The translations under genes were made by a program, and so were the position numbers. Below are positions 1-10,804 of a stretch of DNA of 64,000 nt, piece after piece; the first letter of the stretch is position 1; each line of letters begins with the position of its first letter. Under the pieces are notes generated by a model that saw only the letters and a program-made list of their open reading frames with translations, was not told where the DNA came from and ran no database searches. Source of the DNA: Aphanomyces cochlioides (taxonomy: Eukaryota; Oomycota; Saprolegniomycetes; Saprolegniales; Verrucalvaceae); contig JAHQRK010000014.1 of NCBI GenBank assembly GCA_019828595.1, positions 1,860,001-1,924,000 of the forward strand, written 5' to 3'.

Positions 1-32
1 GTATTTTTTCGATTTTCTTGAAAATGTGTGTG

Positions 33-98
33 AAGCAGGAACAGACTTGTTGAGGCAGAGATGGATCATCTCTGCCTGGAAAAAGGCGTTCCTGCCTG
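33..98. repeat. nested hairpin
   Basis: Two nested inverted repeats: an inner stem gaggcagagat / atctctgcctg around ggatc, and outer arms gcaggaac / gttcctgc. It could form a stem-loop of about 65 nt. No gene overlaps it convincingly, and the ORFs around it show no family resemblance. It may be the end of a transposon that lies mostly outside the window. Confidence 0.5.
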
Positions 99-364
99 AG
101 TTTATCCGAAAAGCATGAACGACCCCATTATTCGGAAATTATTGGAATTGACCAATCAGAAGCCTGAATCCGTCCCTGAAGCATGGATGGAATGTTCGGC
201 GACCAGGCCCTTATGTTCGAAATATGGTCAAATCTGGTCCCACTTGTGTTCGGTTTCTGTACATGTTGATTTATGTATTTGTCATTTTTGGGAGTCTTCC
301 AGTTGTCCAACAAATTGATTCAGAATCTTTACATACTACGTAGTAATATATATAAGCGACTTGA

Positions 365-2150
365 AACCGACAAAATTGAGCTCTTTGATTGGATAACCGA
401 CAAATTCCTGACTATTCATTGGACAAAAGAGCTCCTATCCAATCTATTGGTCGGTCTCGTTGTCGCGGCAGCATCATATTCAAGCATTTAACATTTATAT
501 GATTTGATTGGTCAATATTTAGCATGAGTCGTCGCCACTCATGTTTTGAAATGGACTCGGTACCGACAAAGCAGGCCATCCAAGAGTCCTTTCTCGGTGC
601 GTCCACTCGGCGGACGTACAAAACGTATCAGCATCAGTTCTTGGACTACAGGGAGCGACGTTGAATAACAGCCAAACCCAATATTTGTACTTGCAAGAAG
701 CTGCTGGTGGCAAGGACCCACGCACAGCCACCAGCGATGATTGTACCGATTTTTTGCACCTTCTATACTCGTTGGGAAGAAAGGCTAGGACCATTGACTG
801 TGCCAAAACAGCAATGGTGGCACTATTTAAGGAGCAAAAAGTCGACCCAAATCCCGCACAAGCAATGGACACGAAACACTATGTAGTGGGTCTACAGAAA
901 CTTAACAGACAACACAATATCGACGACGAAAAAAAAGCGCACCCTCTCAGTATCCATGAACTGTCCATCCTCATGAACTCCTTTGGTGATTTGAACCCAT
1001 TCCTTGGCGCAATGTTTCGTTTATTATTCTCTGTGTGCTACTTGGGGTGCTTTCGCATCAGCGAACTTCTTGCGTTGAAATGGTGTGACGTGTCGCGAGG
1101 TGAATCCGAGAACGGTCCTTACGTTTCTGTGAGACTCCGATGGCATAAAAAGGCGAGTGTGGAAAAAGAGTGCCAAATTTACAATCTTGTTGATGAGCTG
1201 TCGTTCCGTGCTTGCGTGTTTGTGGTTTCTACCAAGAGTATATGTCGTCTGTGAGGACGACAATAATGCACGTGGCAGAGAATGCCTTCGTGTTCCCTCA
1301 AGTTATCAATCTCCAAAATGGTGGGATCAAAGTTTGCTGGGACAAACCAATGGAGCAAAATTATTTGAGGCGACAGCTCAATGATATCGTCGAGAGATGT
1401 CCGAATTTGTCAGTCAACGTGTCGTTGCACAGCATGAGACGAGGAGGCAGTTTCTATCGTGTGTTTGAGTCTCGCGAGAGACGATTCAACTTTCGAGAGC
1501 TCATGGCGTGGTGTCGTTGGGGCGACGTAAAAACAATGTGCGAATATCTCATTACCAAGAACTTGAGCGATGAGATCGATCCCCGCAACCTCCTCAGCAA
1601 TGCTAAGTCCAATGGCTTTGTTGTGTCCTCTGACAGCTCACATGCTGTAACAGCAGAAGCAATCGCCGAGTTTCTTGTCAAATTCCTTCAAGAGCAAGAT
1701 GCTCTCGTCCCCGCAGCCAAGAAACCACCCTCTATCAACAAGCAAACTACACTAAAGTCGTATGTTGTGCCAAAAACAATCCCAACTGCACATTCAGCTC
1801 GAGAAGCGTGGCAACAATGGTTCTACGCTGATGTAGCGAATGGTCGTCCATGTGCGTTGAAGGATTTCACCAAGTCCATGGTGAAAATGGATCGCAAAAA
1901 GTACTCAGAGCGCCAGACAATCGCTCACGCATTTTCGAAGTTTCACAGCTTCGATCTCTTTGCAAATGCCTTTGCTGGTCACACTGAGACTTACACAAGC
2001 CTTTTGAAGGAGGTACGCAAGTGTAAGAGGGATGGTTGCTTGTAATTCATGTCATGTGTACGAGTCTTCAGCTTCAGGGAATAGCACTGAATAATATCCA
2101 ATCAAATGAATGTCGGATGAAAGTGTCGCGTCCGCCATTTTATCTATACA
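365..2150 (+). mobile_element. Crypton-type element 1 (degenerate)
   Basis: Cryptons are DNA transposons that move with a tyrosine recombinase and have no terminal inverted repeats. The limits given here come from comparison with a second stretch in this window (24885-26105), whose left and right parts resemble 365-520 and about 2095-2150. The left part holds the motif gttgtcgcggcag and several CCAAT/attgg boxes. The right part ends in ccattttatctataca. The recombinase gene at 524-2045 fills the middle. The exact target duplication was not identified. Confidence 0.6.
524..2045 (+). pseudogene. Crypton tyrosine recombinase, two frameshifts
   Basis: The reading begins at an ATG at 524 with an N-terminal helix containing TRRTYKTYQHQFLDY, typical of the SAM-like/core-binding domain. 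It changes frame near 660 and again near 1205-1215. The catalytic region is recognisable: the first arginine lies in FRISELLALKWCDV, the H-x-x-R box in SLHSMRRGG, and a candidate nucleophilic tyrosine in KTMCEYLI. A C-terminal block (about 1795-2045, AREAWQQWFYADVANG...) resembles the GCR1_C-like DNA-binding domain often fused to Crypton recombinases. Neither break looks like an intron, because no GT...AG pair of normal length joins the frames. It is therefore probably inactive. Family assignment rests on motif recognition. Confidence 0.75.
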
Positions 2151-2261
2151 CAACTTTTTTTGTACTACACCTTTTTGCGGTTAATTTCAGAAAATTTTCG
2201 ATATATTTCAAGCAATTGAATGATTTTTCGCCTTTTGACCAATATAATTCCCTAAATACCC

Positions 2262-2768
2262 AATATATTTCGTGGATATCTTCTCAGGTCATATTATATT
2301 TCGCGAATTAGTCAATATATTTCACGGAACAACCAAAGTGTTCGAGAAATTGCCATTATATTTCGCGTTCCGGTCAGTATATTTTGACCGGACAAAATAT
2401 CGGCGCTTCTTTTCGTGGTTTCGCGCACTTTTTATTCACCGCATCAATGGAACTTGACCCACCAACAACAACACCTATACGTCGCCGTGGACCGTCAAGC
2501 GAACATCACTGTCTGCTAAGCGGCGAATTGTTGACGCATATGATCGAGGAGAGAACTGGATTGCGGTGGCAAAGGCAAATGGAGTGAAGGCGTCTACGGC
2601 ACGAGGGTGGTTAGCGCCGACTATGGCTTTATTTTGTACGGTCGAAATATACTGACCGGAACGCCGAATATAATGACAATTTCTCGAACGCTTTGGTTGT
2701 TCCGCGAAATATATTGACCAATTCGCGAAATATAATATGACCTGAGAAGATATCCACGAAATTATATT
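2262..2768. mobile_element. short element with ~127-bp terminal inverted repeats
   Basis: The left arm (2262-2389) and right arm (2640-2768) are inverted copies of each other at roughly 90-95% identity by eye. Within each arm the motif tatatttcg recurs about four times at irregular spacing. A short transposase-like relic sits between the arms (2447-2635). The size and structure fit a non-autonomous derivative of a DDE transposon. The target duplication is not clear because both ends lie in AT-rich sequence. Confidence 0.75.
2447..2635 (+). pseudogene. DDE transposase N-terminal fragment with HTH
   Basis: It starts MELDPPTTTPIRRRGPSS and then, after a frame change near 2490, continues with KRRIVDAYDRGENW and AVAKANGVKASTARGW. 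That is the helix-turn-helix pattern found at the start of many oomycete DDE transposases. No catalytic domain remains. It lies between the arms of the inverted repeat, so it is most likely the residue of the internally deleted parent transposase. The superfamily cannot be fixed from the fragment. Confidence 0.55.
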
Positions 2769-4192
2769 AGAGGATTTCTAAGCACTTTTGGTTTGGTTAA
2801 AGAAGTGTCTGGGATTTCTTATGCGAGAAATGATTTGTCATAAAAAATCATACGGTGTTGGAGGTTGAGATTTTTTCCAACCACAAAAATCGTTGTTGAG
2901 GTTGAAAAATCTGTCGGGTTGAGGTTGGTTTCAGCCCAAACACGCAGTTTTGATGGGCACAAGCATGCCAATTCCTATGGAGCCACAATCACGTAGCGAG
3001 TTTTGCATATGCGATGACTGTAAGGCCATCGACTCTAATGCCGAGGCTCAATTGAGGCTCTGCTTGCATGTGAGCGCTCACCTGTGGTCGACCATGCTCT
3101 GACAAACTCCGACAACAAAAAATGGGGTTTGTCAAGAGAAAAGGTCGCTCGTTTGCGATTGGCTAGGACTGAAATCTTTCTCAATCAAACACACATCCAA
3201 CAAAACAGGGAAGTACTTTCAGAAAGTCGACTTGAAGGAAAAGTCGATTGCGCCGCAAGAAAAAGGAAAAAGGGGTGGGGCGAAGGTTAGAAGGTGACTA
3301 GCTCATGTACGCCGGGTAGTCAATGGAAGAGACTGGGGTGGGTTGAGTGTCTCCAATACGGGGGGAAAGAGACTGGGGGAATAGTTAACATCTTCAATAG
3401 TACGCATGTCGTTGACAGTTTTGAGGACGAACATTCCCTTGAACTTCGCCGATAGAGACTTCCCACAACCTGCAAATCCTTGCACAATATACTGCGATTC
3501 GAGTTCTTCGACCTCGTGGAGCAAATGACAGTGCGCTGGACCACAAACATGAATTTTAGTACCACTATCTCCTTGCCAAGCAGCTTTGCGATTTCCACCG
3601 TGTACAGCAAGAATGATATTGACTTTCTCAGCTTCCGTTGACTGGTCATCGAATGAATGGAGCGTTGGCACTAACGATTACCCTTCTTCTTAGCTTGATG
3701 TTGTTCCTTGGTTAAACCATCTTCATCAAAACTTTCTGCTGACGGAAATTCCAGCGTTTTCTGGCCATAACCTTGACACTTGAAACAGCGTGCGGTGTAA
3801 CGATCAACGCAGTGTATTCCAGATGAGGAGAGTTAGAGGGCGATTGTGGAACATGCTCGAGACGCTTCAATAAATTTAAAACAGACAAACGATGTCCTCG
3901 TTTTCTATTCTTCGCTTCAACTTCTCAACATCGCGCGCGCACATTTATCTCATTGAAAAGAGACATTGACGTGAACTTTGCGTCCAGATTGAGAAGCAAG
4001 ATGTAAGCTTTGTCTTTGTACGAAATGTAGTATCCATAATGCCGGGCAATGGCTACCAAACGAGTGACAATAGACATGTGCACGGCAACCGAGCGATCGC
4101 GACGAATTTGAAACAAATAGATGTTTCGCATAGCTATAGCGCGAGAGTAGCCGGATGCACGCCCATAACCAGACTTAAGCAACCCCTATTTT
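2769..4192. other. no intact gene; minus-strand coding-like fragments
   Basis: This stretch has no full gene that I can support. Minus-strand open stretches at 3303-3671 (contains AVHGGNRKAAWQGDSGTKIH and a Cys/His cluster) and 3925-4182 (contains RHYGYYISYKDKAYILLLN) look coding-like but resemble no family I recognise. They may be pieces of one decayed gene just outside the MULE end at 4193. The plus strand around 2850-2940 is rich in ggttgag repeats. Confidence 0.3.
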
Positions 4193-4303
4193 TATTTGTC
4201 CCACCCTTATACTTGAAATTTGTATACCCATACAATTCACGTGTAACAAGTGCTACACTGTACTAAGTCAATATCAGCCAATCATACCTTGTTCGAAAAA
4301 GCG
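4193..4303 (+). repeat. MULE left terminal inverted repeat
   Basis: Inverted copy of 7894-8007, differing by scattered substitutions and small indels (for example gtgctacactgtact against gtactact). The outer end is cccctatttttatttgtccc and the inner end is gttcgaaaaagcg. Confidence 0.75.
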
Positions 4304-5901
4304 TTTCAGTGAAAAATTACAACTTACCCACACATATCCTAGCGCTTGTATGTCTAATGAAGGCAACGAAAACGGCATGATGATGAATCCTGACGTGCAT
4401 TTTGACTTGGGGATAAATTACAGGCATGTATTTTTCTTGAAAAGGCATAATTCAGCTTCTGTAAGGATTGAATCGAAAAGGTGGCTTTTGCTCACTTCTC
4501 GCAAATGATGACGCCATTCGCCTGGTTCCACGTGGCCCTCTCCTCTGGAGTGAGAAGTGTGTGAACGTCTGCTTTGCGCCACTTCTGCACGCCGTTGAGC
4601 ATTTGTTTGGGGGTCCAACGCTTGTGTTGTTGATGGCATTGAAGCGCATGAGCGGTCAACCCACAATTGAGCATGAAAGTCTGACGGCTTCACAACAGTT
4701 TGGGAACGGTGGACAGATCACAGCTTGTGAGTACAAGGCAAGCCAGTGCACGAGCGTGTTGAAATTAATGACAGCTGCGAAATGCATTGCTTGAGTGCAT
4801 GTGTGTGAATGACATTGCGCACTTCATCGAACAATGGCTTCATCAAATCAACTCTTGACTTCATGATTGCGTCTGACATAGATTCCTTGTGCTCTCGAAG
4901 CGAAATATCCCACCAGTGTCGCAATGTTTCGTATATTGATAGCATGTCGATTTCTGACGAGTTTAACCATATCGGTGATACCCTTCAACTCTTGAAGTTG
5001 CTTGCATGCCAAAGTGTAATACGTTGCTAGTCCAATATCGAACGATTCGTCGCTTCCACATGGAGAGCTAAGTTTCATCATTATACTGTGCTTCTTCTCT
5101 AGACATTTCGTACAGCTGGGCACGGTATTGGTCGTATGATTCTTGAGTCGTTGCTCAAATTAAGGAGAGAAATATATCGCAAAATTGTCGATGTAGAAGG
5201 GAGCCCACGAGTTTTGGGTCGCGCGAATTTGTACTTGAACTGCCTGAAACTTTTTGAAAGGTTCGTCTTGCATGAGTTTCTACGGCTTTGACAACTTGCC
5301 ATATGCAAAGAAGCGCAGGAATACTTGGAAAAGAGGTGTCAAGTGCTTTAAGAAAAGCCAAGTCGCGATCCACAAGAATGACTGGTGGTGAGGGAATTGA
5401 GTGGCTTGACAAGCATTCTTTGAGAGTTGTAAGGGCCCATGAATAGTCATCTGTGCTTTCGCTTGCCATGAAGCAATGTGCCAGATGCAGTGTTGTATTT
5501 ATGCCGCTTACGCCGATAAAATTCAACAAAGGCATGCCAAACTTGTTTGTCTTGTAATTACAATCCATCACGACAATGTCGTAATTTGCTTTGAACACGT
5601 CTAAAACTTCGCGACCTGCAAAAAAGAGGTGAGATACTCGCCCTTGGGTGTCTAGACGATGTCAAGTGAAATCATCACTCTTCTGGAGCACGTTGAGACG
5701 ACGTTGTGTCCTTATATTTGAGCCGATCCCCTTCAATGCTTCTTTTCTTTTTGCATTGTAGATATCAGACTTGCGTAGCAATATTTGAGGGTTGCTTTGG
5801 TGAACTCGAACCAACGTTTGAGCAGCTGTAATGCTTGTGTTTGCATCCGTGGCAATTGCTTCAATAACTTCATCTGTACGGTCGTACCGTCGATGCATTG
5901 T

Positions 5902-6577
5902 ACGCATAGCTGTGGGTCTGTCTGTATACTTGATTTGTACAGTACAGTATTCATACAATGTATCTATACAGCTGTATTTGATTGTACTAATCATCCAAAT
6001 TTTACATTATCAAGTTAGTTGTTCACTGAGCTATAAGGGAGACACCAATGTTCAAATATTGCCTCTAAATGCTTTGAGAGGCAATATTTGAACGTTGGTG
6101 TCTCTTCATCATGCCATTCGGTAAATGAACTGTGAAAAACCGAGACGAAGAAAGCACAAGCAGTGCCTGCAACTTCATGGGATGCGATGCCTTCTCACTT
6201 TTGGGCTTCGTGCTAGTTACCCTGAATTAATTTTCCTGTTTATGATTAAGCCCTCCCCCAGCAGCAATAGTTGGATTACAATGAATGCTTTCAAGTAGAG
6301 GTAACAGTGTGTTATAGTTTGAACGCATAAAATTTACAAAGGCTTTAGTCTACGATTTGTCTGTTACATTGGTTTCGCCACCCACCTGCGAGTTGCACGG
6401 AGGTTCACATGCTCAGTTTAACAGACATAAACAATTTGTTATATTTTTCGACTGTGACAGTAGATTGTTCACTGTATAAATTTCCAGAGATGTATTCATG
6501 TACTGTACAATTGTGTCTGTACAATACATACAAATAGAGTACAATTGTATCTGTAGTTTATACAGACAACAGCTATA
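5902..6577. mobile_element. 676-bp MITE inserted in the MULE transposase
   Basis: Both ends carry related inverted sequences (left gcatagctgtgggtctgtc, right as its inverse tatagctgttgtctgta). The bases attgt occur on each side (5897-5901 and 6578-6582) and the wider flanks differ slightly. Taking out the element with one copy of that duplication joins the FAR1-like region to the linker region of the MULE transposase in one reading frame. That strongly supports these limits. The element contains no coding sequence but has a 28-bp hairpin at 6039-6104. Confidence 0.65.
6039..6104. repeat. 28-bp stem hairpin inside the MITE
   Basis: Arms 6039-6066 and 6077-6104 are inverted copies with one mismatch (caatgttc against caacgttc), separated by ten bases. 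The central part of the stem is tcaaatattgcctct. It could be transcribed as a small hairpin RNA, but there is no direct evidence of expression. Confidence 0.75.
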
Positions 6578-7521
6578 ATTGTATGGGATGATGGATCGAT
6601 TGACATCTCGTGATTGTGATTGCTTTCGCCACCACGATATTCAATACGCCACGTGCGTGAAGATAACGATGTTGAGACTAGTTGAACAAAATGCATATGC
6701 TTTGGGAAATCGCAATGTTTTAGTCGATTTGCCATTGCGTTTCTTGGTTCCAAGAATATTTTTTGACGGCTAGTATACTCCATGTCGATCGCATGCCAAA
6801 ATAACTCGTCGAATGTTTAAGGTCTTGTCCTGGACCGTACGAAGTCGAATGACAGCATCGCTATGATTTCGGGCAAAACTGTTGATTGCTGCGTGAGTCT
6901 CTTCAGGAGTATCAGAGATTGCTTCGGGATGCACTGGGAATTTGTGCAATGGGGAAATTGACGCCATTGTTGTGAGGCTATCCTGCATGCGATCAAGTTA
7001 TGAAGACTTCATTTGTCGTGCATTGAAGACAATACCATCATGACGTTAATAAGATTTCAATATCAATGACGTTGAGAATTATTTAAGTTTAGAAGACTGG
7101 ATACTTCGTTCAAAATAATGTGTGAAAGTCAAATGGAGTTCTAATAAAATGTATTAGATCATTTACGTGTTCGACTCGAATATGTAGCTAGAGCCGTAAA
7201 CCGTGAAAAGTTCAGAGCCAGACTTGATTGACATCGTGACTTGAATGAACATTTCCTTACCCCACTGGAAATATGGACAATTCTTGAAAATTTATTTCGC
7301 ACGATCCTCAAAAGACCCAAATCCCTTACCTGGTTGACGTGTACTCAATCCGTCAATCGACGCAAGTTTCTTCCGAAGATCAATGGCGAGGATATACGTC
7401 ACATCAGCGGGCATATCATACACGATGTCTCCGTCATAAGACGTCACAATATCGCCTTCACGCTAGTCCACTGCGACAAAAACTCCATTCCCGGCTCTGG
7501 GAATACTTGATGACTTCGAAA

Positions 7522-7786
7522 TCACGATCGATTGTCAGCGCCATATATGCCACGATACTTGCAATCAGCAAAGAAAAACAGTTTGGGGTGCTTGGAGAGA
7601 GCTTTGAGAGCTCGAGCTGCTGACTTTCGCCCGTTGAAGCGGGCCTTGCGTCTTGTCTTCTTCCTTTTTGCGTTCCACTGGAACACCGTGTTTTCGCTTA
7701 TAGTGCATACGCATGGCATCGTATTTCTTGAGTTTGTGGCCACACTTGATGCACTTGTAAATGTTGTCTTTGCCACGGATAAGCAA
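7522..7786 (-). pseudogene. C2H2-like zinc-finger fragment inside the MULE
   Basis: The minus-strand reading contains NIYKCIKCGHKLKKYDAMRM followed by HYKRKH, which gives a C-x2-C...H-x4-H zinc-finger pattern, then a Ser/Gln-rich tail. Further minus-strand fragments between 7230 and 7480 (for example MPADVTYILAIDLRKKLASI) may belong to the same decayed gene. It sits between the transposase relic and the right TIR, so it is either a second gene of the element or captured host sequence. No family was recognised beyond the zinc finger. Confidence 0.4.
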
Positions 7787-7893
7787 GATAGGCTCGTCGT
7801 TACTTGGAGAAGGCTATGTTTCGTCCATTCTACAACAATATTGCAAAATGAAAATTGCTTGACTGGATGAGAATTTGTAATTTTTTAGTGGAG

Positions 7894-8007
7894 CGCTTTT
7901 TCGAACAAGCTCTGATTGGCTGATATTGACTTAGTAGTACTAGTTACACGTGAATTGTATGGATATACACATTTCAAGTATAAGGGCGGGACAAATAAAA
8001 AGAGGGG
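7894..8007 (-). repeat. MULE right terminal inverted repeat
   Basis: Inverted partner of 4193-4303. It runs from cgctttttcgaacaagc through gtcaatatcagccaatca (as complement) to aaataaaaagagggg. Confidence 0.75.
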
Positions 8008-8190
8008 CAGGATGATAAAAGTCTCCCACAGAGTTGTCAGCAAGTCAAACCGACCCGAGTCAGACTGGGTCAACCCTGATTGACTCGTGGCGGGTTGCAT
8101 CTTGTTCATCAACCCGACTCGACCAGGTCAATATAACGACTGACTCTGGTCGACTCGGTTTGACTCGAGTCGATTTTAATACATGCGCCA

Positions 8191-8880
8191 TTGGTTGTAA
8201 ACATAGATTCCATGGCAGTTCCACACATCCAAACACCTGGATGTGTTGGTACAAGAGATGGAACATTGCTTCCCTTAGCTCAAAAACCGTCCAAACATGG
8301 TGAAGACTTCTTTACAAGGAAGTCGAGCTACGCTATCAATGCAATTGTGTACGATCACTATCGGTGTGTTCGATACGTCTATGCTGGTTGGCCAGGAAGC
8401 TGCCATGATCAACGTGTTTTCCAGAATTCATCACTAGCTCGTAGTCTAAGTTTACATACTGGTGGAATGTCTTTCATTTGTGGCGCTTCGGCTTTTTGAG
8501 TCGAACAAACATTTGATATCTCCTTGTAAGAAGCCTCCGAGACGTCCACTTGACCCCCTGCATGAGGCATTCAATGAGCGCATCTCGAGTCTCAGAATTT
8601 GCGTCGAACATTGCATTGGAATGCTAAAGGGCAGGTTTTAGTGTTTAAAAGAAGTGCGAATTCGCGTCAATGCGAAGAGAGCGATAGTCAAGTGCTGCGT
8701 TCATTTGCTTGAAGCTTGTATTGTTGTGCACAATATTTGCATCGACGACATTATTCCAGATGACTGGATTGACCGCGATGAGGACAAAGAGGACGAGACA
8801 AAGAACGAAGAGGACGAGACAAACGACCACAACACACAGAATATCGCTGAGTTACAGAGTACGGTGAGCTCCCGAGCTCA
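8191..8880 (+). pseudogene. Harbinger-type (DDE_4) transposase relic
   Basis: The first part contains GCVGTRDGTLLPLAQKPSKH and YAGWPGSCHDQRVFQNSSLA, which match the first two acidic blocks of HARBI1-like transposases. After a frame change and loss of the third block (around 8500-8560), the reading resumes with HEAFNERISSLRICVEHCIG and MLKGRF. There it meets an in-frame TAG at 8639 where the family usually has a sense codon before CLKEVRIRVNAK. The C-terminus is acidic (DEDKEDETKNEEDET). Deletion, frameshift and nonsense change make it a pseudogene. It is distinct from the transposase at 9658-10804. Confidence 0.7.
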
Positions 8881-9499
8881 TCCAAGCCGTCGCCATCAAT
8901 TGTTTAAGTATTTTATCTTTGCCTTCTCGATGGAAGCAAGTTCTTTGTCGGTGGTGGTACGGACCATCACCTCTCTCAAAATTTGAGATTTCTTCGTTGG
9001 CATCATCGTTCGCATCGTCAAGCCAACTTTCTTCTTGGGTTTCTTCCTCCTCGTTAGTGTAAATTGGGCGAGCAGCAGGTCTATCGCCCATCATAGGATG
9101 CAATGCATCATAATGCTTACATATTTTGAGAATCTTGGCTCGCACATTTGTCTCTTCTGACTCCTCTTCCTATTCACGGACACCCTCTCCGGTGCTATTT
9201 CCCCAATCGTGAGCAGCACGGTAGGAACTTTCAAGATCGTTTATCTTGCTGCGGACATCCCGAGGGCTACGATGGTGTAAGCCGTGAGCACGAAGCTTTT
9301 GAACAATCTCTTGACAGAGCTTATCCTTCGACGCCAACGAAGGGAGCGACCGAGCGCTAATAGAATGGGCCGTGTTTCCAGACGAGGTTTTCTTCTGCGA
9401 ACCAGCCCGCCACCTCACGTAGTTGGTGTCCTCATTGAGCCACTCTAACAAAACGTCCAAGGAAGACATTGGAAGCCTACCAAAACCTCCACAAACCAC
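8852..9499 (-). pseudogene. Myb/SANT-like accessory protein of a Harbinger element, one stop
   Basis: Minus-strand reading from 9499 contains LEWLNEDTNYVRWRAG, KLRAHGLHHRSPRDVRSKI and LESSYRAAHDWGNSTGEGV, a helical DNA-binding pattern common in oomycete transposon accessory proteins. An in-frame TAG at 9172-9170 interrupts it. The same frame then continues through KICKHYDALHPMMGDRPAAR and an acidic stretch to 8852. Harbinger elements normally encode a transposase plus a Myb-like protein. This gene is divergent from the transposase at 9658, with about 150 bp between them, which fits such a pair. Confidence 0.6.
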
Positions 9500-9657
9500 T
9501 TTTCAAGCACAATTTTTGTCCGGATAAGGCCTTCATTTTTTTAAATCCGACACTCCAGTTGTCAAGTGTCGTGCAACCAAAACACACACAAATCACATTT
9601 ATCAATAAAATTACATTGGTTGAATTTGAGTGATCTCCATCGGCCAGGCATATAAGA

Positions 9658-10804
9658 ATGCACCAAGCATGGCCCATTGCTGCGCTCTTGAGTCGCCGAC
9701 GCAGGCATCGCAAGCGCATCCTAGCCGTGCGGATTCGGAGATCATTAAAGGAGCGAAACCAAATCAACACGAGATCTTTGCTGAAAGATCAGACAGATTG
9801 CGAATGGTACACAATGTATAAATCACGCGACGAAAGCTCGTTTGTTGCTACAGTCTCTCTCACACCTTGCGCATTCGATTCACTGCTGATCCATTTCTCG
9901 CGAGCATACACACGCGTCCAACGACCAGGAGGAAGTGGACGACCAACAAGGATTCTCCATAAGCACGCAGTCCTAGCACTTGTGCTACACTTCTACACTG
10001 CCGCGGTCGAGGCCAAGACCCTACAAGAGCTTTTTGCCCTGGCTCCAAGTACTTGCTCTCGTATACTCCATTTCGGCGAAGATGCACTCTCGCGCGCACT
10101 TGCGAAAATCCCCGACGCTGCAATTCGTTGGCCTCCAAGGCAACCCAAGCAAGATGGGCAGAGCGGACAAACCAGCGTGAGCCACTCGTGGATGGTGTGT
10201 TTGCCTTCGTGGATGGGAAGAACTTTCGTGTGCAAGCGCCCGGGTCGGCCAATTTGCAAAATGCCATGTTCAACGGTATAATCCCTACGTGTACTGCATG
10301 TGTGCTGATATGGATGGTATAGGCTGGCTATATTGCGTCTTTGTGACGGGTGTCCTGTGCTTTGGAATCGATGGGACCCTGATTTGGGGAAGACACAATT
10401 GTCCTGGGTCCTGGAATGATGGAGAGATGAGCAGACGTCTCCAAGAAATACTCAGCGACCCCTCAAGAACAGGCGCAGGTATGAAGGTCGCATCAGACTC
10501 TGCTTTCCCTAACAGTGGAAGGTGTGCCGGGTGTATCATAACCTCACTCAAGGAAGGGGATCTAGAACGCCACCCACGCAACTGTCGACTGGGCATGAAA
10601 GCAATGAGTGACTCAATCACGTCGTTGCGCCAAGCTGCCGAGTTGGGCATGGGGGCTGTCGGTAATGTGTATCGTCAACTGCTCCTTCCCTTGCCTTATA
10701 AACCCGCTGTGCGTGCGATGCGCTTGGATTCCATGTTTAAGCTTTACAATTTTAGAGTCCGTCGCACTGGAATAAGTCAGATAAAAAATGTTTTTGGCGC
10801 ATAA
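9658..10804 (+). pseudogene. Harbinger transposase with one intron and one frameshift
   Basis: Starts at an ATG at 9658 with an Arg-rich N-terminus (SRRRRHRKRILAVRIRR), then a helical domain (FVATVSLTPCAFDSLLIHF). The DDE_4 nuclease blocks follow: PLVDGVFAFVDGKNFRVQAP, then NAMFNG joined to WLYCVFVTGVLCFGIDG, then CPGSWNDGE and VASDSAFP. It ends with SLRQAAELGMGAVGNVYRQL. An intron of 47 nt (10276-10322, gtataa...tatag) joins NAMFN-G-WLY exactly as expected. One base appears to be missing near 10130, where the frame shifts between IRWP and SKATQARWAE. Otherwise the gene is well preserved, suggesting recent inactivation. Confidence 0.75.

Larger units (their letters stand above)
4458..6988 (-). 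pseudogene. MULE transposase with FAR1-like N-terminus, decayed
   Basis: Read on the minus strand, the pieces follow the normal order of a Mutator-like transposase. At 6988-6500 is a FAR1/WRKY-GCM1-like zinc region with ACDRHGVY and an HNHE motif. At 5990-5690 is the linker region containing DIYNAKRKEAL. At 5598-5160 is the MULE domain, with MDCNYKTNKFGMPLLNFIG, DDYSWAL and VDRDLAFLKAL carrying expected acidic residues. Near 4700-4760 is the terminal CTGLPCTHKL of a SWIM-like zinc finger. The coding sequence is broken by several frame changes and by a 676-bp insertion at 5902-6577. The element is very unlikely to make an active transposase. Confidence 0.75.
4193..8007 (-). mobile_element. Mutator-like element (MULE) with long TIRs
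   Basis: Left terminal repeat 4193-4303 and right terminal repeat 7894-8007 are inverted copies. Both contain ttgtccc, cttatacttgaaat, acaattcacgtgtaac and gtcaatatcagccaatca in the same order. Long TIRs and a minus-strand MULE transposase relic between them define a Mutator-like element of about 3.8 kb. The nine bases flanking each end (acttaagca and caggatgat) do not match, so the 9-bp target duplication expected for this superfamily is not visible. Either the ends are misplaced by a few bases or the flanks have been rearranged. Confidence 0.75.

Noticed and set aside
4184..8016. Nine-base target duplication around the MULE
   Set aside because: The flanking nonamers acttaagca and caggatgat do not match, so no duplication was claimed although the TIRs are clear.
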